Below are positions 1-8,131 of a stretch of 60,460 nt of DNA, piece after piece (positions within the stretch are counted from its first letter, which is position 1; the number at the start of each line of letters is the position of its first letter). A model generated the notes under the pieces. That model saw only the letters and a program-made list of their open reading frames with translations. It had not been told where the DNA came from and did not search any database. Source of the DNA: Bacteroidota bacterium (GTDB lineage: Bacteria; Bacteroidota; Bacteroidia; Chitinophagales; Chitinophagaceae); assembly GCA_005884665.1 (NCBI GenBank), contig VBAT01000010.1, positions 458,901-519,360 on the forward strand, in the 5' to 3' direction. A program made the translations under genes and the position numbers.

Positions 1-1349
1 AGATGACCGTTGCTGTGCCGGCTCCTGATAATTTGGAAGGCGGTTATGGGGTTGCTTATTTCCATACGTTTACACGAGGGGAAAAGAATTATGAGCTGAG
101 CAATCACCTGGGGAATGTATTGGTGACAATAAGCGATAAAAAGAAGGCTTTTGACCCTGGTGCTGACGGTACAATCGATTACTATGAAGCCGATGTGCTG
201 ACCGCCAGTGATTACTATCCCTTCGGGATGCAAATGCCTGGAAGGAAGTATTCGGCTAATGGAGGCTACAGGTATGGGTTTAATGGGAAAGAACAAGATC
301 CAGAAGTAAAAGGAAGCGGCGCACAGTATGATTATGGGTTCAGAATATACGACCCTAGGTTAGGTCGCTTCCTCTCTGTTGACCCTCTGTTTAAAACTTA
401 TCCCTATTACACGCCCTATCAATTTGCATCCAATGATCCTATAATTGCGATTGACGTTGATGGGCTTGAAAGTTCAGACGACAAAAATCCGGCTGCTAAG
501 CAGGCACTTCCCGTTCCTCCTGCAACACCAGAGGTCAATCCCAATCAAGTTAGGCAATACGATGCCAGCAGTTGGTGGAGCCCATTAACCAAATTTTTTC
601 CATCTACTGGAATAGTTGAACATTCTCATGCCAACGATATAAATACGATTTATTCTAAGACGGGAGGAGATGAAAGTTTTAATGCAAATGGTGCAGACAA
701 TGTCATTAACAAGATGAATGCAGGATTAACGCCAGTTGCGCCTGGCAGTATCATTCAAGATCCCCAAAGTCCACAGGCGGTTACTAATATAAATAGTGCC
801 TACTACGCTGGGAGTGAGAGTGGAACTGAAAAGCAATGGATAAATTTAATGTTGGGAGGTATGATTAAAGGGACTATTCCAGAGAATATAGTGTTTTCTG
901 AAAATGGAACAGTAAGCAACTATTTAGTTGGATCTCCCGTTTATAACAACGCACTTGCTCAATGGGATGCCGCAGGACGACCAGCCAACAATAGCGAGAG
1001 ACTATATAATTTTAACTACGGACCTTCCGATCAACTAGAAGATGTGGTTACCAATTTCTCTGTTTTTTCAATGTCCAATTTTGTCGGTTCTGCAACCTGT
1101 ACGGTATTGGCAAATCCAAATGAAAATACGATTACAATAACCATAACAAATGTCACTTCTGTTCATTCAGGGGATTATATGAAGCACATGTGGTGGCATA
1201 ATGATGAGCCGCCGTTCTTGTACAGAGACCCCAGTAATGGGGCGCCACAACCGTATACTAATTTTTCTCAAACCTACCGTTTAAAGCTAAACTATAGCGA
1301 TGTTATAAAAACTATTGATGAAAAAGGGAATTATGCGCCTATCCGTTAA
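1..1349 (+). CDS. RHS repeat-associated core protein, C-terminal part with unknown toxin tip (5' end outside window)
   Basis: The frame is open to the window edge, so this is the 3' end of a longer RHS/YD-repeat gene. The last RHS core is plain at about residues 70-155: DYYPFGMQMPGRKYSANG, YRYGFNGKE, YDYGFRIYDPRLGRFLSVDPL and a YxFASNDPI-type ending. In this family the core encloses a toxin and the variable part after the SVDPL box is the effector. The tip (about residues 155-448) matches no toxin family I recognise. It has a Ser/Asn-rich beta-type C-terminus (FVGSATCTV, TITITNVTSVHSGDYMKHMWW). A lipoprotein gene starts 16 bp after the stop and is the natural immunity candidate. A perfect 52-bp stretch of the core (212-263) recurs inverted at 3351-3402. 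RHS identity is sure; tip function is unknown. Confidence 0.9.
   Translation, partial: MTVAVPAPDNLEGGYGVAYFHTFTRGEKNYELSNHLGNVLVTISDKKKAFDPGADGTIDYYEADVLTASDYYPFGMQMPGRKYSANGGYRYGFNGKEQDPEVKGSGAQYDYGFRIYDPRLGRFLSVDPLFKTYPYYTPYQFASNDPIIAIDVDGLESSDDKNPAAKQALPVPPATPEVNPNQVRQYDASSWWSPLTKFFPSTGIVEHSHANDINTIYSKTGGDESFNANGADNVINKMNAGLTPVAPGSIIQDPQSPQAVTNINSAYYAGSESGTEKQWINLMLGGMIKGTIPENIVFSENGTVSNYLVGSPVYNNALAQWDAAGRPANNSERLYNFNYGPSDQLEDVVTNFSVFSMSNFVGSATCTVLANPNENTITITITNVTSVHSGDYMKHMWWHNDEPPFLYRDPSNGAPQPYTNFSQTYRLKLNYSDVIKTIDEKGNYAPIR
212..263 (+). repeat. Inverted repeat, left copy (RHS core/tip junction)
   Basis: This 52-bp stretch encodes YYPFGMQMPGRKYSANG. It is base-for-base identical to the reverse complement of 3351-3402. 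Similarity continues imperfectly for about 30 bp on the tip side (YRYGFNGKE) and stops at once on the core side. Codon phase is the same in both copies, so a crossover here would keep both frames open. Confidence 0.95.
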
Positions 1350-1365
1350 CTTTGAAAAATTTTTT

Positions 1366-1803
1366 ATGACACGAGTCAGTTTAATACTATTATTGTTTTG
1401 TTTGTCATCATGCTATAGAAATGAGAGATGTAAGCCGTACTATCTGGGAGAATTTAAAATTAATTCCAACTTAATTACAAATCCCTCTTGTCTGAATTAT
1501 GTGAAAGAATACAAATGGGATACTGTAAAATTAGTATCGAACGAAAACGGCAAATATTTTTTTGAAACGCTTGATAAACAACTAAAAAAATGCGAGGGAA
1601 AATGGTGGATTACCTCAAACGATATTGAAGGAAATTGTTTTGGGCATATAAAACAAAAAAATTTGGAATCAGATATCATGGGAATTGCCTTTGATATCAG
1701 CATTAAAATAAACGGTGATACATATTCCCTTCCTTTTAGAAAGATTGATAGCTTGGGAAATTTTGTCCAGCCTTCTGATATTTATAATAAGCCAGATCGT
1801 TGA
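1366..1803 (+). CDS. Small lipoprotein, candidate immunity protein for the upstream RHS tip
   Basis: The protein is 145 residues with a short signal peptide and a lipobox (LSSC, Cys16), so it is predicted to be lipidated and exported. I chose the ATG at 1366. Upstream in-frame ATGs at 1315, 1318 and 1333 overlap the RHS gene and put extra charged residues before the signal peptide. The mature part is Cys/Lys-rich and looks like a small beta protein (YYLGEFKINS, GKYFFET, CEGKWWITSN). I recognise no family. It lies 16 bp downstream of the RHS stop on the same strand and is visibly AT-rich, as RHS tip/immunity pairs often are. The immunity role is inferred from position only. Confidence 0.7.
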   Translation: MTRVSLILLLFCLSSCYRNERCKPYYLGEFKINSNLITNPSCLNYVKEYKWDTVKLVSNENGKYFFETLDKQLKKCEGKWWITSNDIEGNCFGHIKQKNLESDIMGIAFDISIKINGDTYSLPFRKIDSLGNFVQPSDIYNKPDR

Positions 1804-1999
1804 TCGCACTAGGTTTGGCTATTTTACGAAAGACAAGTTTGTGCTTTTGCCCGGGATAAATCCATGTTGACGTTCGTTGTTCACAGTCTTTTTACGGATA
1901 AAGCCATCATTATTTAATGCAGCTGATGCTACGTTGCAAACGAAGCGTCATTCCTATAGTAGGAAGTTTTATCAGCATAAAGACTACGAACAACTAGAA

Positions 2000-2362
2000 T
2001 TATCTTTTATTGTGGTCATAATCAGGAACAATCCCCTGTTCTTTATACGTCCGGATGTATCTTATAAGAGCTTCAATCCCTCCCGCATTATCTGAAATAT
2101 TTTTAAAAAAAGGATGAATAGTGTCACTCGCTATTGAAGAAAAATTGTCTTTAAATACTGAGTCATTTTGTTTTGACATCTCAATCAATGAAGGCTTATG
2201 TAAAGTGCCATATGTGTTCTCAGAATGACAAGACAAGCAATTGCGATAATATAGATCTCTGCCAATCTCTAAACCGTTAATGCTTTTTTTTGAAGCGTTG
2301 TTGCATCCAAATATCACTACGGTCCATCCAGTGAGTATTGTTCTAATTAGGTTTAGTGACAT
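2000..2362 (-). CDS. c-type cytochrome-like lipoprotein directly behind the second RHS tip
   Basis: The protein is 120 residues. It has a hydrophobic N-terminus ending in a lipobox-like IFGC (Cys20) and one haem-attachment motif, CLSCH (Cys42, Cys45, His46). The C-terminal helix (GGIEALIRYIRTYKEQG) is of the kind that ends class I cytochromes c. I chose the ATG at 2362; a GTG at 2368 is possible. It overlaps the last 20 bp of the RHS-tip gene on the same strand, so the two are probably translationally coupled. That is the position of an immunity gene, yet the sequence reads as a small membrane-anchored electron carrier. A second small CxxCH lipoprotein lies at 36605-37039, but the two are not close relatives. 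Confidence 0.75.
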   Translation of the reverse strand: MSLNLIRTILTGWTVVIFGCNNASKKSINGLEIGRDLYYRNCLSCHSENTYGTLHKPSLIEMSKQNDSVFKDNFSSIASDTIHPFFKNISDNAGGIEALIRYIRTYKEQGIVPDYDHNKR

Positions 2363-3386
2363 TGGCACCTCCGTTGTTTAGAAAATCGTCCAATTCCTTT
2401 TTTGTTGTAGTACTAAACTTCTGTTTTTCTTCAGACCAAGGCGTCTTGGTACGATTCAGCATCTCAAGAATTTGATAAGGGCTAAGTCCGTTATTAAGCC
2501 AAACCTCAAAGAATAACTGATTACTATTTAAACTATTGTTTCGGTTTTTATAATCCATAAGATTTGGCGTTCCTTTATCACCGGGCTTTTTATTCCAGAA
2601 ATGACGCACCCCAAATGAATGGGCTATTTCATGTAACGCAGTCTGAACATAGCTGTTAACTTTCATGTCAGCTATGTCAGCGACAGAGACTGTGGCCACC
2701 CTATTTCCATTCGATTTTCCGATGGGTGTTATTATAGGTTTACCTTCAATATCTTCGGCAGGAGTTGGATCATAACTATCAACAATGGCTAGTACATGAG
2801 CATCACTTTTAATTTTATCTTTACTGTCAATTATTTCAACCTGTATATTAACCTTAAAATCGAAAGTCCACTGCTGATCTTCGTATTTTCCAGTCCTTAC
2901 CCCCTTGTTACTGCTTTTTCCCTTGTCTCCTAATTTTAAATCAATATCGGTCATAACAGTCTCCGTAGCTTGTTGATTTAGGAGATTATACAAAGCGCCC
3001 TTTACGTTTGAAACGTAGGTATCAATGTATAAATCTTTATTACTTTTTGAAGATAGATTGAGTACCTGAAGCTTTATGGTTATATCACCAATCACCCTAA
3101 ACTTGTTAGTCCCCCTCTCTTTTATAATTACAAGATTAGAAGGCTCAACCGAACCTCCGCTCGGATCTATAAAAAATATAGGGTTGCCTAGAGCGTAAAG
3201 ATATGGGCTTTTTGAAGGGTATTTAAATTGCATCGGATCTACACTTAACCACATTACAATTCTTGCATCATAAATTCTAGCTCCGAAATCATAATCATCT
3301 GTCGCAAATTCATCGCTTTTCTCCTTCCCATTAAACCCGTACCGATAGCTTCCATTAGCCGAATACTTCCTTCCAGGCATTTGCAT
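2343..3386 (-). CDS. Orphan RHS tip with metzincin-like zinc metalloprotease domain
   Basis: The protein starts inside the RHS core (MQMPGRKYSANG, YRYGFNGKE, YDFGARIYDARIVMWLSVDPM, SPYLYALGNPIFFIDPSGG), so almost the whole RHS core is missing. A stop codon lies at 3438-3440 in the same frame and no usable start lies before the ATG at 3386. The tip (about residues 80-347) contains HEIAHSFGVRH (His252, Glu253, His256, Gly259, His262), the HExxHxxGxxH zinc site of metzincins. NLMDY follows (Met277) as a likely Met-turn. I infer a secreted protease toxin. With its truncated 5' end it looks like a silent cassette that would need recombination onto a full core to be delivered. The ending overlaps the cytochrome-like gene. 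Confidence 0.85.
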   Translation of the reverse strand: MQMPGRKYSANGSYRYGFNGKEKSDEFATDDYDFGARIYDARIVMWLSVDPMQFKYPSKSPYLYALGNPIFFIDPSGGSVEPSNLVIIKERGTNKFRVIGDITIKLQVLNLSSKSNKDLYIDTYVSNVKGALYNLLNQQATETVMTDIDLKLGDKGKSSNKGVRTGKYEDQQWTFDFKVNIQVEIIDSKDKIKSDAHVLAIVDSYDPTPAEDIEGKPIITPIGKSNGNRVATVSVADIADMKVNSYVQTALHEIAHSFGVRHFWNKKPGDKGTPNLMDYKNRNNSLNSNQLFFEVWLNNGLSPYQILEMLNRTKTPWSEEKQKFSTTTKKELDDFLNNGGANVTKPN

Positions 3387-3402
3387 CCCGAAGGGATAGT
3401 AA
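3351..3402 (-). repeat. Inverted repeat, right copy (start of orphan RHS tip)
   Basis: This is the perfect inverted partner of 212-263. The orphan tip begins here: beyond 3402 the reverse strand no longer encodes RHS sequence and meets a stop at 3440. The repeat therefore marks the breakpoint of the cassette. The distance between the two copies is about 3.1 kb. Confidence 0.95.
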
Positions 3403-3526
3403 CCTGCCCTCCATAAACCCTTGGCACACTTAATTTTCTAATGAAATTTAATTCATCCATTCATGCCATTTTCTTAACTTTTGAACGAGTTTTTAGCATG
3501 ATCCCATTAACCAAAACCACCATCTT

Positions 3527-4591
3527 ATGCCCCTAAATTCCAACCGGCAACTCGACTTTTTTAGCCTTTACGAAAAGTTTATCAACGATAGTAAAAAAGG
3601 AAGAAGACTGCAACCAAATGGCAAACGAATATCCGCCGGCACTGCAAACAATTATTATTATACTTACCTGTTGCTAAAACGGTTTTGCGAGGAAAAGCAT
3701 TTTGACCTCCGCATCCGGCCGGCAAGAAGACTGAACAAACGGGAACTGATCACTGAAAAGAATTACTGGAAGAAATTCTATAAACGGTTTACCGATTATC
3801 TCTACGATGAGCTTGGTTATTTCGACAACTATATCGGCGTTACGATAAAAAACATCAAAACCTTTTTTAACTACCTCAACAAGGACCTGGCCATGGGCGC
3901 CGGGGACTTTCATAAACAGTTCTATGTACGCAAGGAAGAGATCGCCATCTTTCCTTTGCTGCCGGAGGAATTAAATTTCCTTATTCATGATAAAACTTTT
4001 GAAGAGGGCCTGAACCCAAGAATGAAGGAAGTAAAAGATTTTTTTGTATTTGGTTGTACCGTGGCACTTCGTTTTTCTGACCTGGTGGCCTTGCAAAAAT
4101 CGAATGTCCGCATTGTCGGAGGTAATTATTATTTAGCTGTTCGTTCGGTAAAAACAAGCACCGACTCGCTGATAAAATTGCCGGCCTATGCCATCGACAT
4201 CATCAACCGCCATCAAAAATTGAAGAAGAGACTGCTGCCGAAGTTCAATGTCGTCAATCTCAACAAATTCATCAAGCAACTGCTGGAACAGGCAGGCTTC
4301 ACCCATCCCGTTCACATCACAAGAGGCAGGAGAGGAGTAGCCATTCAACAGAAGAAAGAACAACAATCTTTGCGTTTCTGCGATGTAGCTACCACGCATA
4401 CCATGCGAAGAACAGCTATTACGACCATGTTAAGTCTCGGTGTGCCGGAACAGGTGGTGAGAAAGATCAGCGGCCACTCATCCTCCGGAAAAGAATTTTA
4501 CCGTTACGTCTTATGGGCGCAAACCTACCAGGATATGGAAATGGAAAAAATGTTTGCGTCGTTGCAGGGAAAGAAATTACAAACGGCATAG
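3527..4591 (+). CDS. Tyrosine recombinase (site-specific integrase)
   Basis: The protein is 354 residues with the layout of Bacteroidota tyrosine recombinases: a SAM-like N-terminal core-binding domain (about 10-130) and a C-terminal catalytic domain. Catalytic residues seen are Arg in ALRFSDL (about 181), Lys in VRSVKTS, His-x-x-Arg in HTMRR (about 290), His in SGHSS (about 315), and a Tyr in FYRYV (about 324-326) as nucleophile. The ATG at 3527 is the first in frame. The gene starts 125 bp from the right RHS inverted repeat and points away from it, followed by a terminator at 4685. It may act on the RHS cassette or be a leftover of its acquisition; neither is shown by sequence. Confidence 0.92.
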   Translation: MPLNSNRQLDFFSLYEKFINDSKKGRRLQPNGKRISAGTANNYYYTYLLLKRFCEEKHFDLRIRPARRLNKRELITEKNYWKKFYKRFTDYLYDELGYFDNYIGVTIKNIKTFFNYLNKDLAMGAGDFHKQFYVRKEEIAIFPLLPEELNFLIHDKTFEEGLNPRMKEVKDFFVFGCTVALRFSDLVALQKSNVRIVGGNYYLAVRSVKTSTDSLIKLPAYAIDIINRHQKLKKRLLPKFNVVNLNKFIKQLLEQAGFTHPVHITRGRRGVAIQQKKEQQSLRFCDVATTHTMRRTAITTMLSLGVPEQVVRKISGHSSSGKEFYRYVLWAQTYQDMEMEKMFASLQGKKLQTA

Positions 4592-5058
4592 CGAATTAAT
4601 AATAATGAGGAATAGTGAGCAATGAAGCGAAGGATAATTCCTGGCAACTCCATAAAACCCACAAAACTGGTATAGATCCCCTACAAAGGCTCTTTAATCG
4701 CCTTTTTTATGACTCAAAATGAAAGCGAAAATTAATCTCCTACGGTTGAACTTACTTCCAAATTATCCTGTAGATTAGCTTATTAATAGCAAGGGACGCT
4801 ATCAAGTAGACCTGCTGAGAAATTACTGTAATGGACGGCCCTTAATAGCGGCAATTATTGTCTTCTTACCTACCCAAAATACAATTGCCGCCATTCAATA
4901 ATTGATCCTCAACCATGTGACAATAGGCGCCAGACCTGGGCATACTTTAAATGTCCTATACAAGGCCGGTCCCACGACTGTCCATATTAGAAAGACCAGG
5001 CACGGATCATTCACTGATAATTGTAATTCTTTTTTTAATAAATAAGATCTCGACATTT
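4592..5058. other. Intergenic region after the integrase
   Basis: About 470 bp with no convincing gene. It holds the integrase terminator (4685-4708), a low-complexity AATAATGAGGAATAGTGAG stretch near 4605, and otherwise AT-rich sequence. I found no clear promoter for the next gene. Confidence 0.6.
4685..4708 (+). terminator. Intrinsic terminator of the integrase gene
   Basis: AAAGGC (4685-4690) pairs with GCCTTT (4700-4705) around a 9-nt loop. The stem runs into a T-tract ending at 4708. It is a short stem, 94 bp after the integrase stop. Confidence 0.65.
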
Positions 5059-6834
5059 ATGAAATCAGCCATCATTTTACTTTTCATCACTTTTTTTTCT
5101 TTAATTTCTTTTTCACAGGAATTAAAAAGCATTTCTACAATTGAGGAACTACGGACCCTCGATGTAAACGATACAACTGTCTTCTATAGAAACCGGCAGG
5201 TTTTTGTAAGTGGGTACTATGCTCCTAACGACGGTGGAGGTGGTTGGTTTCTATTTGTTGATACGAGTACGAAGTTAGATAACGGAGGAACAATCATCAG
5301 GCCTCATGGCGACGCTAATGGGCGATTCGAGAGGATCTTTGATCGCGATGTGAACATACTCTGGTTCGGGGCAAAAAGAGATGGAAGTGCCGATGTGTCA
5401 ACAATCATAAATACGGCTTTGCAGGTCGCTAATCCAATAAAAAATAACAGTTATCTTAATATTTACGGGTATGGTAATGTAATTATTCCCGGCGGCACCT
5501 ATAAAATGGATGGTCCTATTGTCATAAAGAATTCGGTAAGTATTATTGGAGAAGGCAGCGGGATGTTCCCCTACCAGGAGGTAAGATTTATTTATTCAGG
5601 TAATACAAAGGGGATCGTGATACTTGCCGATAAACAAAATGCCGGTGCAAGGAGCGTAATTATAAAAAACCTGTTCTTAAGAAATTTCGGACCATCCACC
5701 GATAGTTCAGCACATGGGATATTCACCAATACAAGAATAGTTGCGGAAAATGTTGCAGTAGAAAATTTCGGTGGCGATGGCTTCCGCTTTCAGACCAATG
5801 ATTCCGGTAATGCCAACAATTCCATGCTCATCAACTGTACAGGGTATTACAATGCAAGAAATGGCCTGTTTTTATCGGGTAATGAAAGCAATAACATCGG
5901 CATTTACTCCTGTAACTTTTCAACGAACGGAATGTGCGGCGTATTAGATAACTCGTTTTTAGGAAATAGCTATTACAACTGCCATACTGCTTTTAACGGT
6001 GTACGTGCTGCGTCCTCATACAATAAAAGCTGGTGTACTTACAATGGGAAAGTTTACCAGGCAATCAAATACCCAAGTCATTCCGGTATAGAGCCAACCG
6101 TCAATCCAAACTGGCAACAGTATTGGGTCGAAAATTCAACGGCATTTGCTCCAAATACTCCTGCGCCATGGAATTCCATCTCTATATATTGGATAACGGG
6201 GAGCTATGTTGTAACAAGTACTTCTGCCACAAGCAATTTTTACGGGGATTATTCAGAGGGCGGCCAGGGCGCAAATATGCTCAACCAGTTTTCAGTAGCC
6301 TATGGCGGCGATCATGGAGCGATATTCGCTTCGAAAGACAATATCTATTTACACCCCTCAGCCTCACAACTACTCCTGGGCGGAAGTGGAATGAAGATAG
6401 CGGATAAGGATAGTGTAAATACATTCGCAGGATTTAGCAGCACGTTCGGATTGCAATTAGGCAGTAGTAAGGCGGGTCATTCCATAACGCAGTTCAAGTA
6501 TTATGAATCGGATAGAACGACAAAACTGTTCACAGGTAACAGCACAGGCAACCAGGCATTTAAAATTATCAATAGCGGGTATGATCCGGCAAAACTTGGA
6601 ATTACATCGTTGACCAAAACAGGTATGCTGGTGTTCCCGTATTTCTCCGGCTTTTATATGGGCAATGCAGTTAATGGAAACCAGGAAAGGAATATAAGCG
6701 CAGCAACGGCGCCGCCTCCTACAGCGGGAAGAGCCTACGGCGATTTTTGTTTATATATCGGCACGGATACGACAATTATCGGTTACAGGTTTGTTTCACC
6801 GGGCGTCTGGAAAACTTTAAAGGCGGCTAATTAA
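5059..6834 (+). CDS. Secreted right-handed beta-helix protein of the pectate-lyase superfamily
   Basis: The protein is 591 residues from the ATG at 5059, which gives a clean signal peptide ending near SFSQE. A start at 4951 would put 36 unrelated residues before it. After an entry module (about 20-95) comes ILWFGAKRDGSADVSTIINTAL, the typical opening of Pectate_lyase_3-type beta helices, followed by repeated Asn/Gly-rich rungs. Around residues 315-345 a segment (WCTYNGKVYQAIKYPSHSG) resembles a small CBM5/12-like carbohydrate-binding module inserted in the helix. It lies directly upstream of the exopolysaccharide locus on the same strand. A plausible role is cleavage or modification of that polysaccharide, though specificity cannot be read from the sequence. 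A structural tailspike-like role is the alternative. Confidence 0.72.
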   Translation: MKSAIILLFITFFSLISFSQELKSISTIEELRTLDVNDTTVFYRNRQVFVSGYYAPNDGGGGWFLFVDTSTKLDNGGTIIRPHGDANGRFERIFDRDVNILWFGAKRDGSADVSTIINTALQVANPIKNNSYLNIYGYGNVIIPGGTYKMDGPIVIKNSVSIIGEGSGMFPYQEVRFIYSGNTKGIVILADKQNAGARSVIIKNLFLRNFGPSTDSSAHGIFTNTRIVAENVAVENFGGDGFRFQTNDSGNANNSMLINCTGYYNARNGLFLSGNESNNIGIYSCNFSTNGMCGVLDNSFLGNSYYNCHTAFNGVRAASSYNKSWCTYNGKVYQAIKYPSHSGIEPTVNPNWQQYWVENSTAFAPNTPAPWNSISIYWITGSYVVTSTSATSNFYGDYSEGGQGANMLNQFSVAYGGDHGAIFASKDNIYLHPSASQLLLGGSGMKIADKDSVNTFAGFSSTFGLQLGSSKAGHSITQFKYYESDRTTKLFTGNSTGNQAFKIINSGYDPAKLGITSLTKTGMLVFPYFSGFYMGNAVNGNQERNISAATAPPPTAGRAYGDFCLYIGTDTTIIGYRFVSPGVWKTLKAAN

Positions 6835-7313
6835 TGTCTGAACTGAACCTGCTATACCTATCGATCAAAAAAAAATGTTTTCGTCGTTTGTTTCTGTGAA
6901 TTATCATACCACGACAATAGTTGCAATGGGTAAAGTTTTTCTCATCTCTTATCCAGCTGGCAAAAAATTTCAACAGGCCGATACTAACAAAAAGATTTCC
7001 TACACTTTATTTCCTGCGATTCCGCTTTCAACACGACAGGCCGCCCTTCCCAACTAACATAATTGAAGTTGATATCAACAAATGAGCATCCCATTTTGCG
7101 GAGGCCTGATTCTTGCATAGTAGCTATCGTCTAGTTTTATCCGACTGTTGAAAACCACACCCAGCAAACCGCCAACTGGCGGATCGTTTGCCAAATGAAA
7201 ATTTCATAAGCTTTATCTGTAAGCCGCAAAAAAGATGTGTGACAGGTTCAGCGGAGCTATTTCCAGTCCTGAATAATTCAATTTTCCCAATCCTTACTAT
7301 TCATTTATAAATT
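6835..7313. promoter_or_regulatory. Leader region of the exopolysaccharide operon
   Basis: About 480 bp without a supported gene precede wza. A 60-codon frame at 6875-7057 has no family features and I leave it out. The region includes a strong imperfect hairpin at 7164-7191. The length before the first export gene suits a long untranslated leader carrying the operon promoter, but I could not find a clear TAnnTTTG box. Confidence 0.45.
7164..7191 (+). promoter_or_regulatory. Hairpin in the wza leader
   Basis: GCAAA-CCGCC (7164-7173) pairs with GGCGG (7178-7182) and TTTGC (7187-7191). The loop is AACT and there is a 4-nt bulge (ATCG). No T-tract follows, so it is not a simple terminator. It could be an RNA leader structure or an operator. 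Confidence 0.45.
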
Positions 7314-8111
7314 ATGATCGCCAAACTCAGTTTCTTCGGCATAGTCATGCTTGTGTTAGCTGCTATGACAAGTTGCCAAACCGCTAAGCAATTACCTTAT
7401 TTTAAAGACCTGCCACAAGACCAGGCAGTGAGCAAGATTGCTACCCGGCCTTATGAACCGCTGAGACTTCAGCCAAATGATGAGATCCAGGTGACTATCT
7501 CCAGCTCTTCCGCTGAAGCCAGTCATTTTTTCAATCTCGTGGCAACCAGCCAGCCTATGCCCGCCAGCTCGGTGACGGTTGCCAGCACTTCACAGGGATT
7601 TAATAATCTATACCATGTTTCTTTCACAGGCTCGGTTACGATACCTGTGCTGGGAGATTTTGCAGTCGTAGGAAAAACGACCGACGAAGTAAAAGCAGAA
7701 ATAATGGAGAGATTAAAGGATTACCTCAAAGATGCGGTGGTTATAGTAAAGCTCACCAATTTCAAAGTGACAGTGATTGGTGAAGTAAATAAACCCGTGA
7801 TCGTGCCGGTCAACGGTCAAACGATCAATGTAATCGAAGCTATCGGCGCCTCTGGCGATATGACCGTATTTGGCATTCGAAAAAATGTAAGAGTGATCCG
7901 CAGGCTGCCAGACGGTACAACAGAAGTGGCAGTACTCGATTTCAATAATTCCAACGTTATGCAATCGCCCTATTTCCAGTTAAAGCAAAATGATATCGTA
8001 TATATCCAGCCTAATAAGAACAAGGGCCTGCAGGGCAGTCGCTCTAATATATGGGTACCGATCGTTACAACGATCGTTTCTGTAGCGGCAATAATTATTG
8101 CCAGCAAATAA
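7314..8111 (+). CDS. wza: Polysaccharide export lipoprotein (Wza/OPX family)
   Basis: The protein is 265 residues with a signal peptide and a lipobox (MTSC, Cys21). PYEPLRLQPNDEIQVTISS begins the Poly_export domain, followed by an SLBB-like domain (FKVTVIGEVNKPVIVPVNGQ; AIGASGDMTVFGIRKNVRVIR). A C-terminal hydrophobic helix (WVPIVTTIVSVAAIIIAS) matches the outer-membrane helix of OPX proteins. In this family it forms the outer-membrane export channel that docks with Wzc. The next gene, a Wzc kinase, follows 20 bp later, giving the classic wza-wzc pair. The symbol denotes family role, not proven orthology. Confidence 0.92.
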   Translation: MIAKLSFFGIVMLVLAAMTSCQTAKQLPYFKDLPQDQAVSKIATRPYEPLRLQPNDEIQVTISSSSAEASHFFNLVATSQPMPASSVTVASTSQGFNNLYHVSFTGSVTIPVLGDFAVVGKTTDEVKAEIMERLKDYLKDAVVIVKLTNFKVTVIGEVNKPVIVPVNGQTINVIEAIGASGDMTVFGIRKNVRVIRRLPDGTTEVAVLDFNNSNVMQSPYFQLKQNDIVYIQPNKNKGLQGSRSNIWVPIVTTIVSVAAIIIASK

Positions 8112-8131
8112 ACCGCATAAATATCTCTGAA

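Noticed and set aside
1877..2095. 72-codon frame between the two RHS cassettes
   Set aside because: It overlaps the end of the cytochrome-like gene on the opposite strand and shows no features.
6875..7057. 60-codon frame before wza
   Set aside because: Short, no family pattern, not needed to explain the region.
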